In this document: positions 8,755 to 18,965 of the stretch, piece after piece
Numbering within the stretch: the first letter of the stretch is position 1
Layout: each line of letters begins with the position of its first letter
DNA from: Xanthomonas theicola
GTDB lineage: Bacteria > Pseudomonadota > Gammaproteobacteria > Xanthomonadales > Xanthomonadaceae
DNA: 64,000 nt
Assembly (NCBI RefSeq): GCF_014236795.1
Contig: NZ_CP049017.1
Coordinates: 2,892,001 to 2,956,000 of the forward strand
Direction of reading: 5' to 3'
Made by a program: the position numbers and the translations under genes
The notes under the pieces: generated by a model
Seen by the model: the letters and a program-made list of their open reading frames with translations, nothing else
What the model was told of the DNA's origin: nothing
The model's database searches: none

Positions 8755-9474
8755 TCACCAGTCCTGGCGTTGCGGCAGCAGGCCGCGCAATTCCTGTTCG
8801 CTGAGGTTGCGCCATTGGCCCGGCTTCAGCGCGCCGAGTTTGATGTTGTCGATGCGCACCCGGCGCAGTTGGATGACGCGGTAGTCGAACGCGGCGGCCA
8901 TCAGCCGGATCTGACGGTTCAGGCCCTGCTCGAGCACGATGCGGAAGCCGAACTTGGCGATCCGCGCGGTGCGGCACGGCAGCGTGGTCGCGTTGTGCAC
9001 GCGCACCCCGCGCGCCATGCCGCGCAGGAATTCGTCGCTGACCGGCTTGTTCACCGCCACCAGGTATTCCTTCTGGTGGCGGTTCTCGGCGCGCAGGATC
9101 TCGTTGACGATGTCGCCGTTGCTGGTCATCAGGATCAGGCCCTCGGACTCCTTGTCCAGGCGCCCGACCGGGAAGATGCGCTGCTCGTGGCCGACGAAGT
9201 CGACGATATTGCCCTTGACCTCGCGCTCGGTGGTGCAGGTCACCCCGACCGGCTTGTTCAGCGCGATGTAGACATGGCGGCGGCCGGATTTGTGCTTGGC
9301 GCGTGTACGCAGCGGCTGGCCGTCGACCTTGACCTCGTCGCCCTCGCCGACCACCGCGCCGACCCCGCCGGGCAGGCCGTTGACGGTGACCCGGCGCGCG
9401 GCGATCAGGCGATCGGCCTCGCGGCGCGAGCAATGGCCGGTCTCGGCGATGTGCTTGTTGAGGCGCGTGGACAT
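8755..9474 (-). CDS. rluF: RluF-type 23S rRNA pseudouridine synthase
   Basis: The protein is 239 residues with an N-terminal S4 RNA-binding domain (RLNKHIAETGHCSRREADRL) followed by the RsuA-type catalytic domain. The catalytic aspartate is in the GRLDKESEGL motif. The segment HQKEYLVAVNKPVSDEFLRGM favours the RluF branch (U2604 of 23S rRNA) over RsuA or RluB. ATG 9474 begins exactly at the S4 domain; upstream codons are repeat sequence. It lies just downstream of the RNA helicase gene on the same strand, so both act on ribosome or RNA maturation. Confidence 0.85.
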   Translation of the reverse strand: MSTRLNKHIAETGHCSRREADRLIAARRVTVNGLPGGVGAVVGEGDEVKVDGQPLRTRAKHKSGRRHVYIALNKPVGVTCTTEREVKGNIVDFVGHEQRIFPVGRLDKESEGLILMTSNGDIVNEILRAENRHQKEYLVAVNKPVSDEFLRGMARGVRVHNATTLPCRTARIAKFGFRIVLEQGLNRQIRLMAAAFDYRVIQLRRVRIDNIKLGALKPGQWRNLSEQELRGLLPQRQDW

Positions 9475-9475
9475 G

Positions 9476-9582
9476 GGGCCGGGATGGGGGATGGGAGATT
9501 GGCAACAACGGGCTACTGCCATCGGAAGCGGTACGAGGGATCAAGGAACCGGGGAGCGGGTGCGAATCCTCAATCCCGGCCT
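9476..9582. repeat. Degenerate inverted heptad-like element
   Basis: Between rluF and the helicase gene are GGGATGG-type tandem units (9480-9500) and an inverted CAATCCCGGCC near 9571. The layout is the same as in the GGGACTC elements but the unit is changed and the arms are short. It may be an eroded member of that family. Confidence 0.35.
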
Positions 9583-9583
9583 C

Positions 9584-11590
<2,007 letters not shown>

Positions 11591-11749
11591 GGGAGACTCC
11601 GGGGGCGCCGCAGAGAACCGGCAGGCGCAAAGAGGCGCATTGTGCGCCTTGCAGGGCCGCATGTCGAAAGCGGGTGAACGAAGCCGTTCAGGCGTGAGAA
11701 ACGCCGCCACGCCGCGAACCACCTTCCAAGACCCTTGCACCACCCACCC

Positions 11750-12256
11750 ATGCACGACGCTCCCGCCCCTGCCGCACCGCTCGCCGCCGACTTCGCCACG
11801 CTGTTCCAGGCGCACCGCGGCATTGCGGCGAAAGTGGCCGGCAGCTACTGCCGGCATCCGGACGACCGCGCCGACCTGATCCAGGAGATTGCCGCGCAGG
11901 CTTGGCGTTCGTTCCCGCGCTACGACCGGCAGCGGCCGTTCTCCACCTGGCTGTACCGGATCGCGTTGAACGTGGCGATCGGCGAGCTACGCGGGCGCAC
12001 CCGCGCGCATCGGCAGACCCTGCCGCTGCAGGATCTGGACATCGCCGACGCGCGCGCCACCGATCCGGAGCGCGAGCGGCAAGTGCAGGCGCTGTACCAC
12101 TTCATCGCGCAGCTGCCGCCGCTGGAGCGGGCGCTGTTGCTGTTGTATCTGGACGAACGCCCGCAGCGCGAGATCGCCGAGATCCTGGGCATCGGCGAAA
12201 GCAACGTCTCCACCAAAATCGGCCGCCTCAAGCACCGCCTCCGCGACGAACTCTGA
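11750..12256 (+). CDS. RNA polymerase sigma factor, ECF-like (sigma-70 family)
   Basis: The protein is 168 residues with only regions 2 and 4, so it is an extracytoplasmic-function type sigma factor. Region 2 holds DDRADLIQEIAAQAWRSFPRY and STWLYRIALNVA; region 4 holds LPPLERALLLLYLDERPQREIAEILGIGESNVSTKIGRLKHRL in split form, a clear helix-turn-helix. The start used is ATG 11750. The next gene, 26 bp on, encodes a membrane protein that could act as its anti-sigma factor. No target promoter was identified. Confidence 0.88.
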   Translation: MHDAPAPAAPLAADFATLFQAHRGIAAKVAGSYCRHPDDRADLIQEIAAQAWRSFPRYDRQRPFSTWLYRIALNVAIGELRGRTRAHRQTLPLQDLDIADARATDPERERQVQALYHFIAQLPPLERALLLLYLDERPQREIAEILGIGESNVSTKIGRLKHRLRDEL

Positions 12257-12282
12257 CCCTTCGCCCACAGGAACCCATCACC

Positions 12283-12939
12283 ATGCATCCCGAAGAACTG
12301 AAGCAAGCTTGGCAGGCGCTGGACCGGCGCCTGCAACGCCACGATCGCTTGCAGGTGCAATGGCTGCTCCAGCAAAACCTGCAGCGCGTGCGCAGCAGCC
12401 TGCGGCCGCTGCTGTGGGGGCAGATCCTGCAACTGCCGTTTGGCCTGGCCTGCATCGCCCTGGCCGGCCTGCTGTGGAGCCGAAGCGCGCTGCCGGCGCA
12501 CGTGGTCGCCGCCGGCGTGGCGGTGCATGCCTATGGCGTGGTCACGGTGGCGATGGCCGGCATCGTCGTGGGCCGGCTGCTGCGCATCGACTACAGCGCG
12601 CCGGTGCTGGAGATCCAGCACCAGATCGCGCGCACCCGGCGCTGGCACGTCGGCAGCGGCCTGCTCTGCGGCCTGTCCTGGTGGGTGCTGTGGGTGCCGG
12701 TGCTGATGGCGCTCGGCGCGCTCGCCGGCGTCGATCTGCTGGCCAGGGCGCCGGGGCTGGTGTGGAGCGGACTTGGCGTGGGCGTGGCAGGCATCGCCGC
12801 CAGCGCATGGCTCTATCGCAGGTCGCGCCATCCCGGCCGGCCCCGGCTGATGCGCATCGTCGACGACAGCCTGGGCGGCGCCAGCCTGCGCAAGGCCAGC
12901 CGTGTGCTCGACGAGGTGGAACGTTTCCGGCACGACTGA
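12283..12939 (+). CDS. Four-helix membrane protein, possible anti-sigma partner
   Basis: This 218-residue protein begins with a charged cytoplasmic stretch (HPEELKQAWQALDRRLQRHDRL) followed by four hydrophobic segments (about residues 48-66, 70-92, 125-145 and 150-175) and a charged tail. The N-terminal EELKQAWQALDRRL motif recurs in Xanthomonadaceae genes placed directly after a small sigma factor. The context and topology suggest an anti-sigma role, which is inference; it has no zinc anti-sigma HxxxCxxC motif that I can see. Confidence 0.7.
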   Translation: MHPEELKQAWQALDRRLQRHDRLQVQWLLQQNLQRVRSSLRPLLWGQILQLPFGLACIALAGLLWSRSALPAHVVAAGVAVHAYGVVTVAMAGIVVGRLLRIDYSAPVLEIQHQIARTRRWHVGSGLLCGLSWWVLWVPVLMALGALAGVDLLARAPGLVWSGLGVGVAGIAASAWLYRRSRHPGRPRLMRIVDDSLGGASLRKASRVLDEVERFRHD

Positions 12940-13103
12940 GCGCGGCAGCGCATGTGTTGCGGGAGGGGCCAAACCCTGCCGCAGCACGCCGCCGGCGGCG
13001 GCACCGTCCGCCGGCGACAGCCGGAGCCAGGCGCCGCGGCGTGAAGTCCGAGCGTTTCGCGCGCGGATGACCGACAATGGACGCCGATTTCCGAGCAGCC
13101 CCC

Positions 13104-13325
13104 ATGCAGACCATCGATCTCCAGTTAGAAAGCGACTACGTCGAACTCAAGCACTTGCTGAAACTGACCGGCGTCTGCGACAGCGGCGGCGCGGCCAAGA
13201 CCGTGATCGGCGAAGGCCAGGTGCGCGTGGACGGCGAAGTCGAACTGCGCAAGGCGTGCAAGATCCACGCCGGCCAGGTGGTCGCGCTGCATGACGTGCA
13301 GATCCGGGTGATCGGCAAGGCATGA
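13104..13325 (+). CDS. Small S4-domain RNA-binding protein (YbcJ-like)
   Basis: The protein is 73 residues and is essentially one S4 domain (YVELKHLLKLTGVCDSGGAAK, then VRVDGEVELRKACKIHAGQVV). The length and form match the YbcJ/YaaA family of stand-alone S4 proteins, which bind structured RNA and are linked to ribosome assembly. The start is ATG 13104; an upstream ATG at 13077 is less likely because it adds residues not seen in the family. Confidence 0.85.
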   Translation: MQTIDLQLESDYVELKHLLKLTGVCDSGGAAKTVIGEGQVRVDGEVELRKACKIHAGQVVALHDVQIRVIGKA

Positions 13326-13907
13326 GCGCAGGCGGTGCGGCCGGCGCGCCGCCTTCCCAGCCGCCCCACGCAGCAGCCGCGACATGCTGACCAGCACCGG
13401 CAGGCGCAAGACCGCGCTGTCGGCGGACGATCCGCTGCACGGCGTGTCCGCACTGCCGGTCGACGCCGACGCGGCGCGGGCCGTTCCGCCTGGCGCAGTC
13501 CATCCATGGCGGGCATGCCGACCGCGGCGGCACGGTGTTCCTGGGCCTGGACGAACTGCATGCCTGGCCGGGCGACTGGCGCCCGCGCCACGCCGGTTGC
13601 GCCTGGGCCATCGCGCCGATCGAAACGGCGCAGCGCTCGGGCGATGTGCGAAGCGCCCTCGCCCAACGCATCGCCGGAGCTGCCGAACGCCGCCGCGCCC
13701 GCGCAACGACACCTGTGGAGCAACTTCAGTCGCCACGGGCCTTACCGGTAAAAGCCTATCGCGACTCCCACGACCACTTCGCCAAGCCAATAGGACAACT
13801 GGCATCCGCGTGCCGGCCCATAGGTCCACTGCCACATCCAGCACCGGGTGTCGCTGCGCCTCGCCGAGCAGCGCGATACACACTCCCCATCTGCACGCAT
13901 CCAGGTT
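13326..13907. other. Unassigned stretch, probable gene debris
   Basis: No convincing gene is visible. Short plus-strand frames around 13384-13700 share a plausible coding texture (for example GGTVFLGLDELHAWPGDW near 13528) but switch frame near 13480, which suggests a decayed gene of unknown identity. The stretch lies between the S4 gene and the broken UbiH-like gene. Confidence 0.4.
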
Positions 13908-14050
13908 TCAGCGCGCGCCCACCGCGCCGCACTGGGTCAGGTGCGCGGCGATCGCGCGCTTGAACGGCGCCACCCGGTCGGCCACGCGCAGCGCGCGCGC
14001 CGGCAGGCGGTCATCGGCATACAACGCGGCGATCGCATTGGTCGCCTCTT

Positions 14051-15119
14051 AGACTCAACTTCCAAGCGCGACACCCTCTCAGCCAGTAGGGTGTATGCAT
14101 GTCAAGAAGCTATCTCCACCTGAGCGCAGAAGAGCGCGCGGTACTCCAAATCGAAACGCGACGTGGTCAGAGCTTACGCTCGATATCCAGGCTGCTGGAT
14201 AGAAGCCCGTCGACATCGAGCAGGGAGCTGGCCAGGCAGCAAGCCACGGTCTACCGTGCTCGAGAGGCGGCCATGCGTTACCGGACAGGACGTCAGCACA
14301 GCGTTCGGCGGCGACGGCTGACACCGGGAACGGATTTATTCCAGATGGTGCGCGATCATCTGGTGCTGTGGCGCTGGTCGCCCCAGCAGATTGCTGCCAA
14401 GCTGCTCCTCATGTCCCCGGATGATCCTGCCCAGCGCGTCAGTCACGAAACCATCTACGCCACGATCTACGCGCACCCGCGCGGCGGCCTGAAAAAGGAG
14501 CTTGTGGAGGCGTTGCGCCAGCGCAGGCCGTCCCGGGGATCACGGCGCACGACCGCCGCCAAACGCAGCTGGGTGCCTGAGGAACCGCGGATCGTGCACC
14601 GACCCGAAGAGGTGCAACAGCGGTTGGTCCCAGGACATTGGGAAGGTGACTTGATCAAGGGAGCGTTCAATCGTTCCTGTGCTGGCACCCTGGTGGAGCG
14701 CAAGACGCGTTTTGTGGTGCTGTGCCGGATGGACGGCTGCACCGCCACAGACGCACTGGAAGGTTTCACCCGTCAGATGAAGAAGCTCCCCGCATCCATG
14801 CGAACCAGCTTGACCTATGACCGTGGCACCGAAATGACGCGCTATGCCGAGCTGATGGAACGGTTGAACATCGACCTGTGGTTTGCCGATCCGCACGCAC
14901 CGTGGCAGCGCGGAAGCAATGAGAACACCAACGGTCTACTTCGCCAGTTCCTGCCCAAGGGGGCGGACCTATCCGCCGTCAGCCAGGAATACCTCAATCA
15001 CATCGCGTTGCTGATGAACACTCGCCCTCGCCAGACACTTGGCTGGAAGACGCCTAGCGAGGCAATGGAAGCGGACATCGCAGCGTTCAAATCACGTGTT
15101 GCACTTGATTCTTGAGACC
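14051..15119 (+). mobile_element. IS30-family insertion sequence
   Basis: The element is 1.07 kb. Imperfect 24-bp terminal inverted repeats lie at 14051-14074 and 15096-15119 (about 16 of 24 matches, both including CTCAA and CAAG). It carries one intact transposase and splits the UbiH-like gene. A target duplication is not obvious. Confidence 0.85.
14099..15115 (+). CDS. IS30-family transposase
   Basis: This 338-residue DDE transposase has an N-terminal helix-turn-helix (LHLSAEERAVLQIETRRGQS, then SISRLLDRSPSTSSREL). The catalytic residues lie in GHWEGDLIKG (D), LTYDRGTEM (D) and GSNENTNGLLRQFLPKG (E), the IS30 signature. No lesion is visible, so this copy may still be active. ATG 14099 follows closely on the left inverted repeat, as usual in the family. 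Confidence 0.92.
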   Translation: MSRSYLHLSAEERAVLQIETRRGQSLRSISRLLDRSPSTSSRELARQQATVYRAREAAMRYRTGRQHSVRRRRLTPGTDLFQMVRDHLVLWRWSPQQIAAKLLLMSPDDPAQRVSHETIYATIYAHPRGGLKKELVEALRQRRPSRGSRRTTAAKRSWVPEEPRIVHRPEEVQQRLVPGHWEGDLIKGAFNRSCAGTLVERKTRFVVLCRMDGCTATDALEGFTRQMKKLPASMRTSLTYDRGTEMTRYAELMERLNIDLWFADPHAPWQRGSNENTNGLLRQFLPKGADLSAVSQEYLNHIALLMNTRPRQTLGWKTPSEAMEADIAAFKSRVALDS

Positions 15120-16298
15120 GCCCCTCGTACAGCGTGCGGGTGGCCAGGCGGCGCCCGCGCTCGTAGCCGGCCGGCAGCCCCGGCGCGGCGATGTCGCGGC
15201 CCTGCGCCGCCGCCACGTGCAGCGCGCGCCAGCCGCGCCTGGCGCTGCAGGCCAAAATTGAAGCCGTGCGCGGTCACCGGGTGCATGCCCAACGCCGCAT
15301 CGCCGATCAGCGCTTAGCGCTTGCCGACGAAACGCTGCGCGTACACCGCGACCAGCGGATAGGCCTGCGGCCGCACGATCGGCGTCATCGCGCCGAACCG
15401 ATGCTCGAAGCGGGCGCCGATCTGCGCGCCAGCGCGGCGGCGTCCATCTCCAGCAGCGCCTGCACGCGGTCAGGCGCCAGGGTCAGCACCGCCGAGGCCT
15501 GGTTGCCGCGCATCGGCAGCAACGCCAGGGTCTGGCCGTAGTCGAACCATTCCCAGGCGGTGTGCTGGTGCGGGCGCTCGTGACGCACCCGGCACACCAG
15601 CATGCTGTGGCCGAAATCGCGCATCTGCACGCCGATGCAAAGCATGCGCCGGATCGCCGAAAAGCGGCTGTCGGCCGCAATCACCAGGCGCGCGGTCAGC
15701 GCCTGGCCATTGGACAGGCGCTGACCGCGCCTGCGCGTCGTCGCTGCGCAGCACCTGCACCGACACCCCGTCGAGCAGGGTCAGCCCCGGCGGCTGCGCC
15801 TGCACCGCGTCGAACGCGGCGCGGCGGATCAGGCGGCTGGGCACCAGCCAGCCGAGGTTGCACGGCGGCCCCGAGTGGCGGCGAAGGTCAGCGCGAACGG
15901 CGAGGAGCCGTTCATCACGCGCGCATCGCGCAGGGACGCCATCGCGTCCGGATCGATCCGCGGCCACAGGTCCAATTGCTCCAATAGCGTGCGCAAGGCA
16001 TGGGTCAAGGCGATCTCGCGGCCATCGAAGGCGGCCTCGGCCAGCGCCGCGCGCGGCTGCGGCTCGATCAACGCCAGCGACAGCCCGCTGCCGGCCAGCG
16101 AACGCGCGAAGCACAGGCCCGCCGAGCCGGCGCCGACGATGGCGATATCCATATGCATGGCTGCGTTTCCCGTATCAGACGCGGCCAGCATAAACCCGCC
16201 ACGCGCGGCGTCGTTGATCTTGGATCGGGCATGCGGCAAACGGTCGCAGCACCGCGCACGCGTGTCGTGGACGTAGCGCATCACGGCACCGCGCGGCC

Positions 16299-16688
16299 TC
16301 AGAGCAGCGCCCACACCAATTGCAGGATCGCCCATAGCGACACCCCCCATACCAAGGAGCGCACGTAGGGGACGCCTGCCGCGTACAGCGGCACGTAGGC
16401 CACGCGCGCCCAGAAATACAGCTGTGCCGCCAGCGCGGTATGCGTGCCGCCCTTGTCCATCGCCACCACCGCCAACGCCGCGGCGGCGAAGAACGGGAAG
16501 GTCTCCAGGAAGTTGCGCAATGCGCGGTCCATGCGCCCGGCCACGCCTGTGAGCGGCGCCTGCGGCGCATCGCGCGCGCCGGCATTCCACTTCACGCCGC
16601 GCTGCGCGGTGACGAACGCCGAGGCCAGCAGCAAATGCACGATCCCGAGCAGGATCGCCCAGGCCAGCATGCGGATTTCGATACTCAT
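16299..16688 (-). CDS. MAPEG-family membrane protein
   Basis: The protein is 129 residues with four hydrophobic helices. It has the MAPEG pattern: an N-terminal helix, GVKWNAGARDAP, then GRMDRALRNFLETFPFFAAA and a C-terminal RVAYVPLYAAGVPYVRSLVW. Eukaryotic members act in eicosanoid and glutathione metabolism, but the bacterial role is generally unknown. It is followed upstream by a DUF4019 gene on the same strand with 25 bp between them. Confidence 0.85.
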   Translation of the reverse strand: MSIEIRMLAWAILLGIVHLLLASAFVTAQRGVKWNAGARDAPQAPLTGVAGRMDRALRNFLETFPFFAAAALAVVAMDKGGTHTALAAQLYFWARVAYVPLYAAGVPYVRSLVWGVSLWAILQLVWALL

Positions 16689-16713
16689 CAAGACCTCGGG
16701 CGAAAGCAAAGGG

Positions 16714-17259
16714 TCAGTTCGGCGGGCCAACGTGATAGCCGACCAGGCGCCAGGTCTTGTCCTCGTCCAGGCGCAACGAGACCAGCTCGCGCACCGGCTG
16801 CGGCGCATTGGCGAAGCGGCTGGGGAAACGAATGTTGACGTAGACCCCGGGCGGCACCTGCGAGCCGGCCGCGTACTGCACCCGCGCCACGCTGGCCACG
16901 CCGCGCCCGAGCAACGCGCCGAGCCGAGCACGGTCGGCATCGACCTGGCGCACGAACACCTCGCGCGCAACCGCCTTCTTCGCCACCGCCGATGCGCCGT
17001 CCCACAGCTCGCCGCTGCGGCCGGCGTCGACCAGCTGCGCGGCGCGCAAGCCGGCCTGGGCCATCTGCGCATCCTGCTTGGACAGCGGCCCCGGCGCGGC
17101 CGGCGTGACCGCCGCGGCCGGCTTGGACGCGGCCGGCGGTGGCGCGGCAGGTTGGGGGGGTGCGGGCTGGGAAACAGCGGGCTGCGCTGCCGCAGCGAAT
17201 GCGGCCGCACACAGCAATGGCGCCAACAGGCGCGGCAAGGCAGGCATCGGGATGGACAT
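16714..17259 (-). CDS. Secreted DUF4019-domain protein
   Basis: The 181-residue protein has a signal peptide (hydrophobic residues 10-25, cleavage after AAA-Q) and then a long Ala/Pro-rich linker (residues 26-60). The C-terminal domain includes LVDAGRSGELWDGASAVAKKAV and ends in ELVSLRLDEDKTWRLVGYHV, typical of DUF4019. The function is unknown. Codon usage matches the neighbours. It is on the same strand as the MAPEG gene and may share a transcript with it. Confidence 0.7.
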   Translation of the reverse strand: MSIPMPALPRLLAPLLCAAAFAAAAQPAVSQPAPPQPAAPPPAASKPAAAVTPAAPGPLSKQDAQMAQAGLRAAQLVDAGRSGELWDGASAVAKKAVAREVFVRQVDADRARLGALLGRGVASVARVQYAAGSQVPPGVYVNIRFPSRFANAPQPVRELVSLRLDEDKTWRLVGYHVGPPN

Positions 17260-17330
17260 CGCTCAGGCGGCGCGGCAGCGGCCGGGAGCGCAGTCTACGC
17301 CGGCCGCGCACGCCGGCGCAGTGGCGCCGC

Positions 17331-17591
17331 TCACGGCTCCTGGGCCGGCGCGACAGCGCTCACCGGCACTGCATAGCGCTGCCGGTGCCAGGCGCGCCAG
17401 CTGGCCCACAGCGCCCAGGACGTACCGGCCAGCAACCCGGCCAGACTCAACAGCGAGGCGATCCGCGCCAGCGTCTGCGCATGCGCGCCGCTGGCGAAGT
17501 GCAGCAGCAGTTCCGCGACCAGGAAGCCGCCCAGCACCAGCAACGCCGGCGGCAGGTAAAGTCGCACCATCAGCTTGGTTCCGACCGCCAT
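17331..17591 (-). CDS. Small two-helix membrane protein
   Basis: The protein is 86 residues with two predicted membrane helices (about residues 11-30 and 42-62) and a short polar tail. I do not recognise a family. The start is ATG 17591; codons upstream are arginine-rich and look non-coding. It lies between the DUF4019 and ClpP-fold lipoprotein genes, all on the minus strand. Confidence 0.5.
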   Translation of the reverse strand: MAVGTKLMVRLYLPPALLVLGGFLVAELLLHFASGAHAQTLARIASLLSLAGLLAGTSWALWASWRAWHRQRYAVPVSAVAPAQEP

Positions 17592-17687
17592 CTGCACGCT
17601 CCCGAAGTGGATGACGCGGACGCTAGCGCCGCCACGGTGCCGGCGGCGTGAACGCCGCATCGCCCGGCGCGAGCGCGCAACCGGCGT

Positions 17688-18836
17688 TCAGGCCCCGGGC
17701 GAGGCCAGCGGCAGCGTGGCCACGTCGATTTCCGACAACGGGCTCTCCGCCGGGCAGGCCGGGTCGGGGAAGCCGAAGCGCTGCTTCAAGGTCTGGCCGC
17801 AGGCGGTCAGCGTCTCCAGGCCCACGCCTTTGGCCTTGCACTCGTGGTCGAACGCGATCAGGAACGCATCCTTGCGCCGTACGAAGTCGCCGCCGCACTT
17901 GCGCAGCTGCTTGATCCGCTCCAGGTCGTCCTGCACCGCGTTGGTCCCGTCGAGCCCGTACTGCTTGAGCTCGTCGCTGCTGAGCAGACGCAGGCTGCGG
18001 TTGGGCACGGTCATCATCAGGTCGGCCACCGCCACCGCCACACCGTTGCGCTCCAGGTAGTCCTTGACGTTGCCGTAGACCTCCTGCAACTCGCGGTTGA
18101 GCTCGGCGCGCGAGGTGGCGGTGGAGCTGATCCGCATCATGCGGTGGATGCCGACCTTGCCGGAGATCAGCCGGTTGTCGCCGGCAGCCAGCACGAACAC
18201 GCAGGCGCTGTGACAGATCGAGCCTTCGCGCACCCAGATGGTCCAGCCGGACTCGCCGATCGCATCGCCGGCGCGGATCGCCGCCTCGACTTGGCCGCCG
18301 CTTGAATCCAGGTCCAGCACGCGCTTGCCGATGCCAACGCGCGCGGCGACCTCGGCCAGGCGTCGCACCAGGTCGGCGAAGCCGGCGTTGATCTTGCCTG
18401 CGTAGCGCACCCGCAGCAGGCCGCGCTCGCGGCACGGCGCCAACGCCGCTTCGAGGGTCGGCCGGTCCAGTCCGGCCAGCGCCTGGCCGTCGCCGGCCGC
18501 GGCCGCGTAGTCGGTGTCGCAGCTGACGAAGGCCTCGCCGTTCTCCAGCGCGGCCGCACCCCAGGCGTCGGCGCCGGCGGCGGGCTTGGGCCTGGCGGCG
18601 GGCGGCGGCGACGGCACCGGCGGCGTGCCGACCGAGACCATGTGCTCGCCGTCGCCGGGCGGGCTGTCGGCCACGGTCCTGCCGGCGGACGGCACGCCCT
18701 GCTGGCACGCCAACAGGCCCGCACAGCACAGCGACAACAACCAGGTTTTATACGGGAGAGACAAGCGACCGGTCCACGACAGGAGAGACGCGCGCACCCG
18801 GGAAGTGCGCGTCGCTAGTCTAGTGCCGATGCGCAT
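17688..18836 (-). CDS. Lipoprotein with ClpP-like serine-protease fold
   Basis: The protein is up to 382 residues. A lipobox (LLAC, with Cys followed by QQG) sits about 40 residues from the ATG at 18836, so the real start may be a later codon. After a Pro/Ala-rich linker comes a ClpP/crotonase-like core: VLDLDSSGGQVEAAIRAGDAI, then GSICHSACVFVLAAG with the likely nucleophile serine in HSACVF, then GKVGIHRMM with a likely catalytic histidine. This matches periplasmic ClpP-fold proteins of unknown substrate. The C-terminal half is Cys-containing (C-x-n-C pairs, perhaps disulphides). No operon partner is clear. Confidence 0.7.
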   Translation of the reverse strand: MRIGTRLATRTSRVRASLLSWTGRLSLPYKTWLLSLCCAGLLACQQGVPSAGRTVADSPPGDGEHMVSVGTPPVPSPPPAARPKPAAGADAWGAAALENGEAFVSCDTDYAAAAGDGQALAGLDRPTLEAALAPCRERGLLRVRYAGKINAGFADLVRRLAEVAARVGIGKRVLDLDSSGGQVEAAIRAGDAIGESGWTIWVREGSICHSACVFVLAAGDNRLISGKVGIHRMMRISSTATSRAELNRELQEVYGNVKDYLERNGVAVAVADLMMTVPNRSLRLLSSDELKQYGLDGTNAVQDDLERIKQLRKCGGDFVRRKDAFLIAFDHECKAKGVGLETLTACGQTLKQRFGFPDPACPAESPLSEIDVATLPLASPGA

Positions 18837-18965
18837 TCAGTTCCCAACTGCGCCTAAACCGCCCGCACCGCGCGGCCCGTACGCTGAACGGGCCGTGCCG
18901 AAGACCGCCGCATCCATGTCCGAAAACGGCGAGTCCGGCGCGCCGCCGCGGACTAGACTGGCGCC

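Larger units (their letters stand above)
13908..16158 (-). pseudogene. UbiH/VisC-type FAD monooxygenase, broken by IS30 and frameshifts
   Basis: The N-terminus at 16158 shows the FAD Rossmann motif DIAIVGAGSAGLCFARSLAG. Further blocks appear in shifted frames: RRAAFDAVQAQPPGLTLLDG, then AADSRFSAIRRMLCIGVQMRDFG (15684-15620), then GDAALGMHPVTAHGFNFGLQ near 15280, the family's second FAD motif. The gene is then split by the IS30 element (14051-15119), and its C-terminus (NAIAALYADDRLPARAL, ending at a TGA at 13908-13910) is on the far side. Intact relatives hydroxylate aromatic rings in ubiquinone or pigment pathways. Several frameshifts besides the insertion show it is dead. Confidence 0.85.

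Noticed and set aside
8660..9544. A fused pseudouridine-synthase/GGDEF protein on one open frame
   Set aside because: The two real genes are in different frames. The upstream part of the GGDEF frame is a shadow of rluF.
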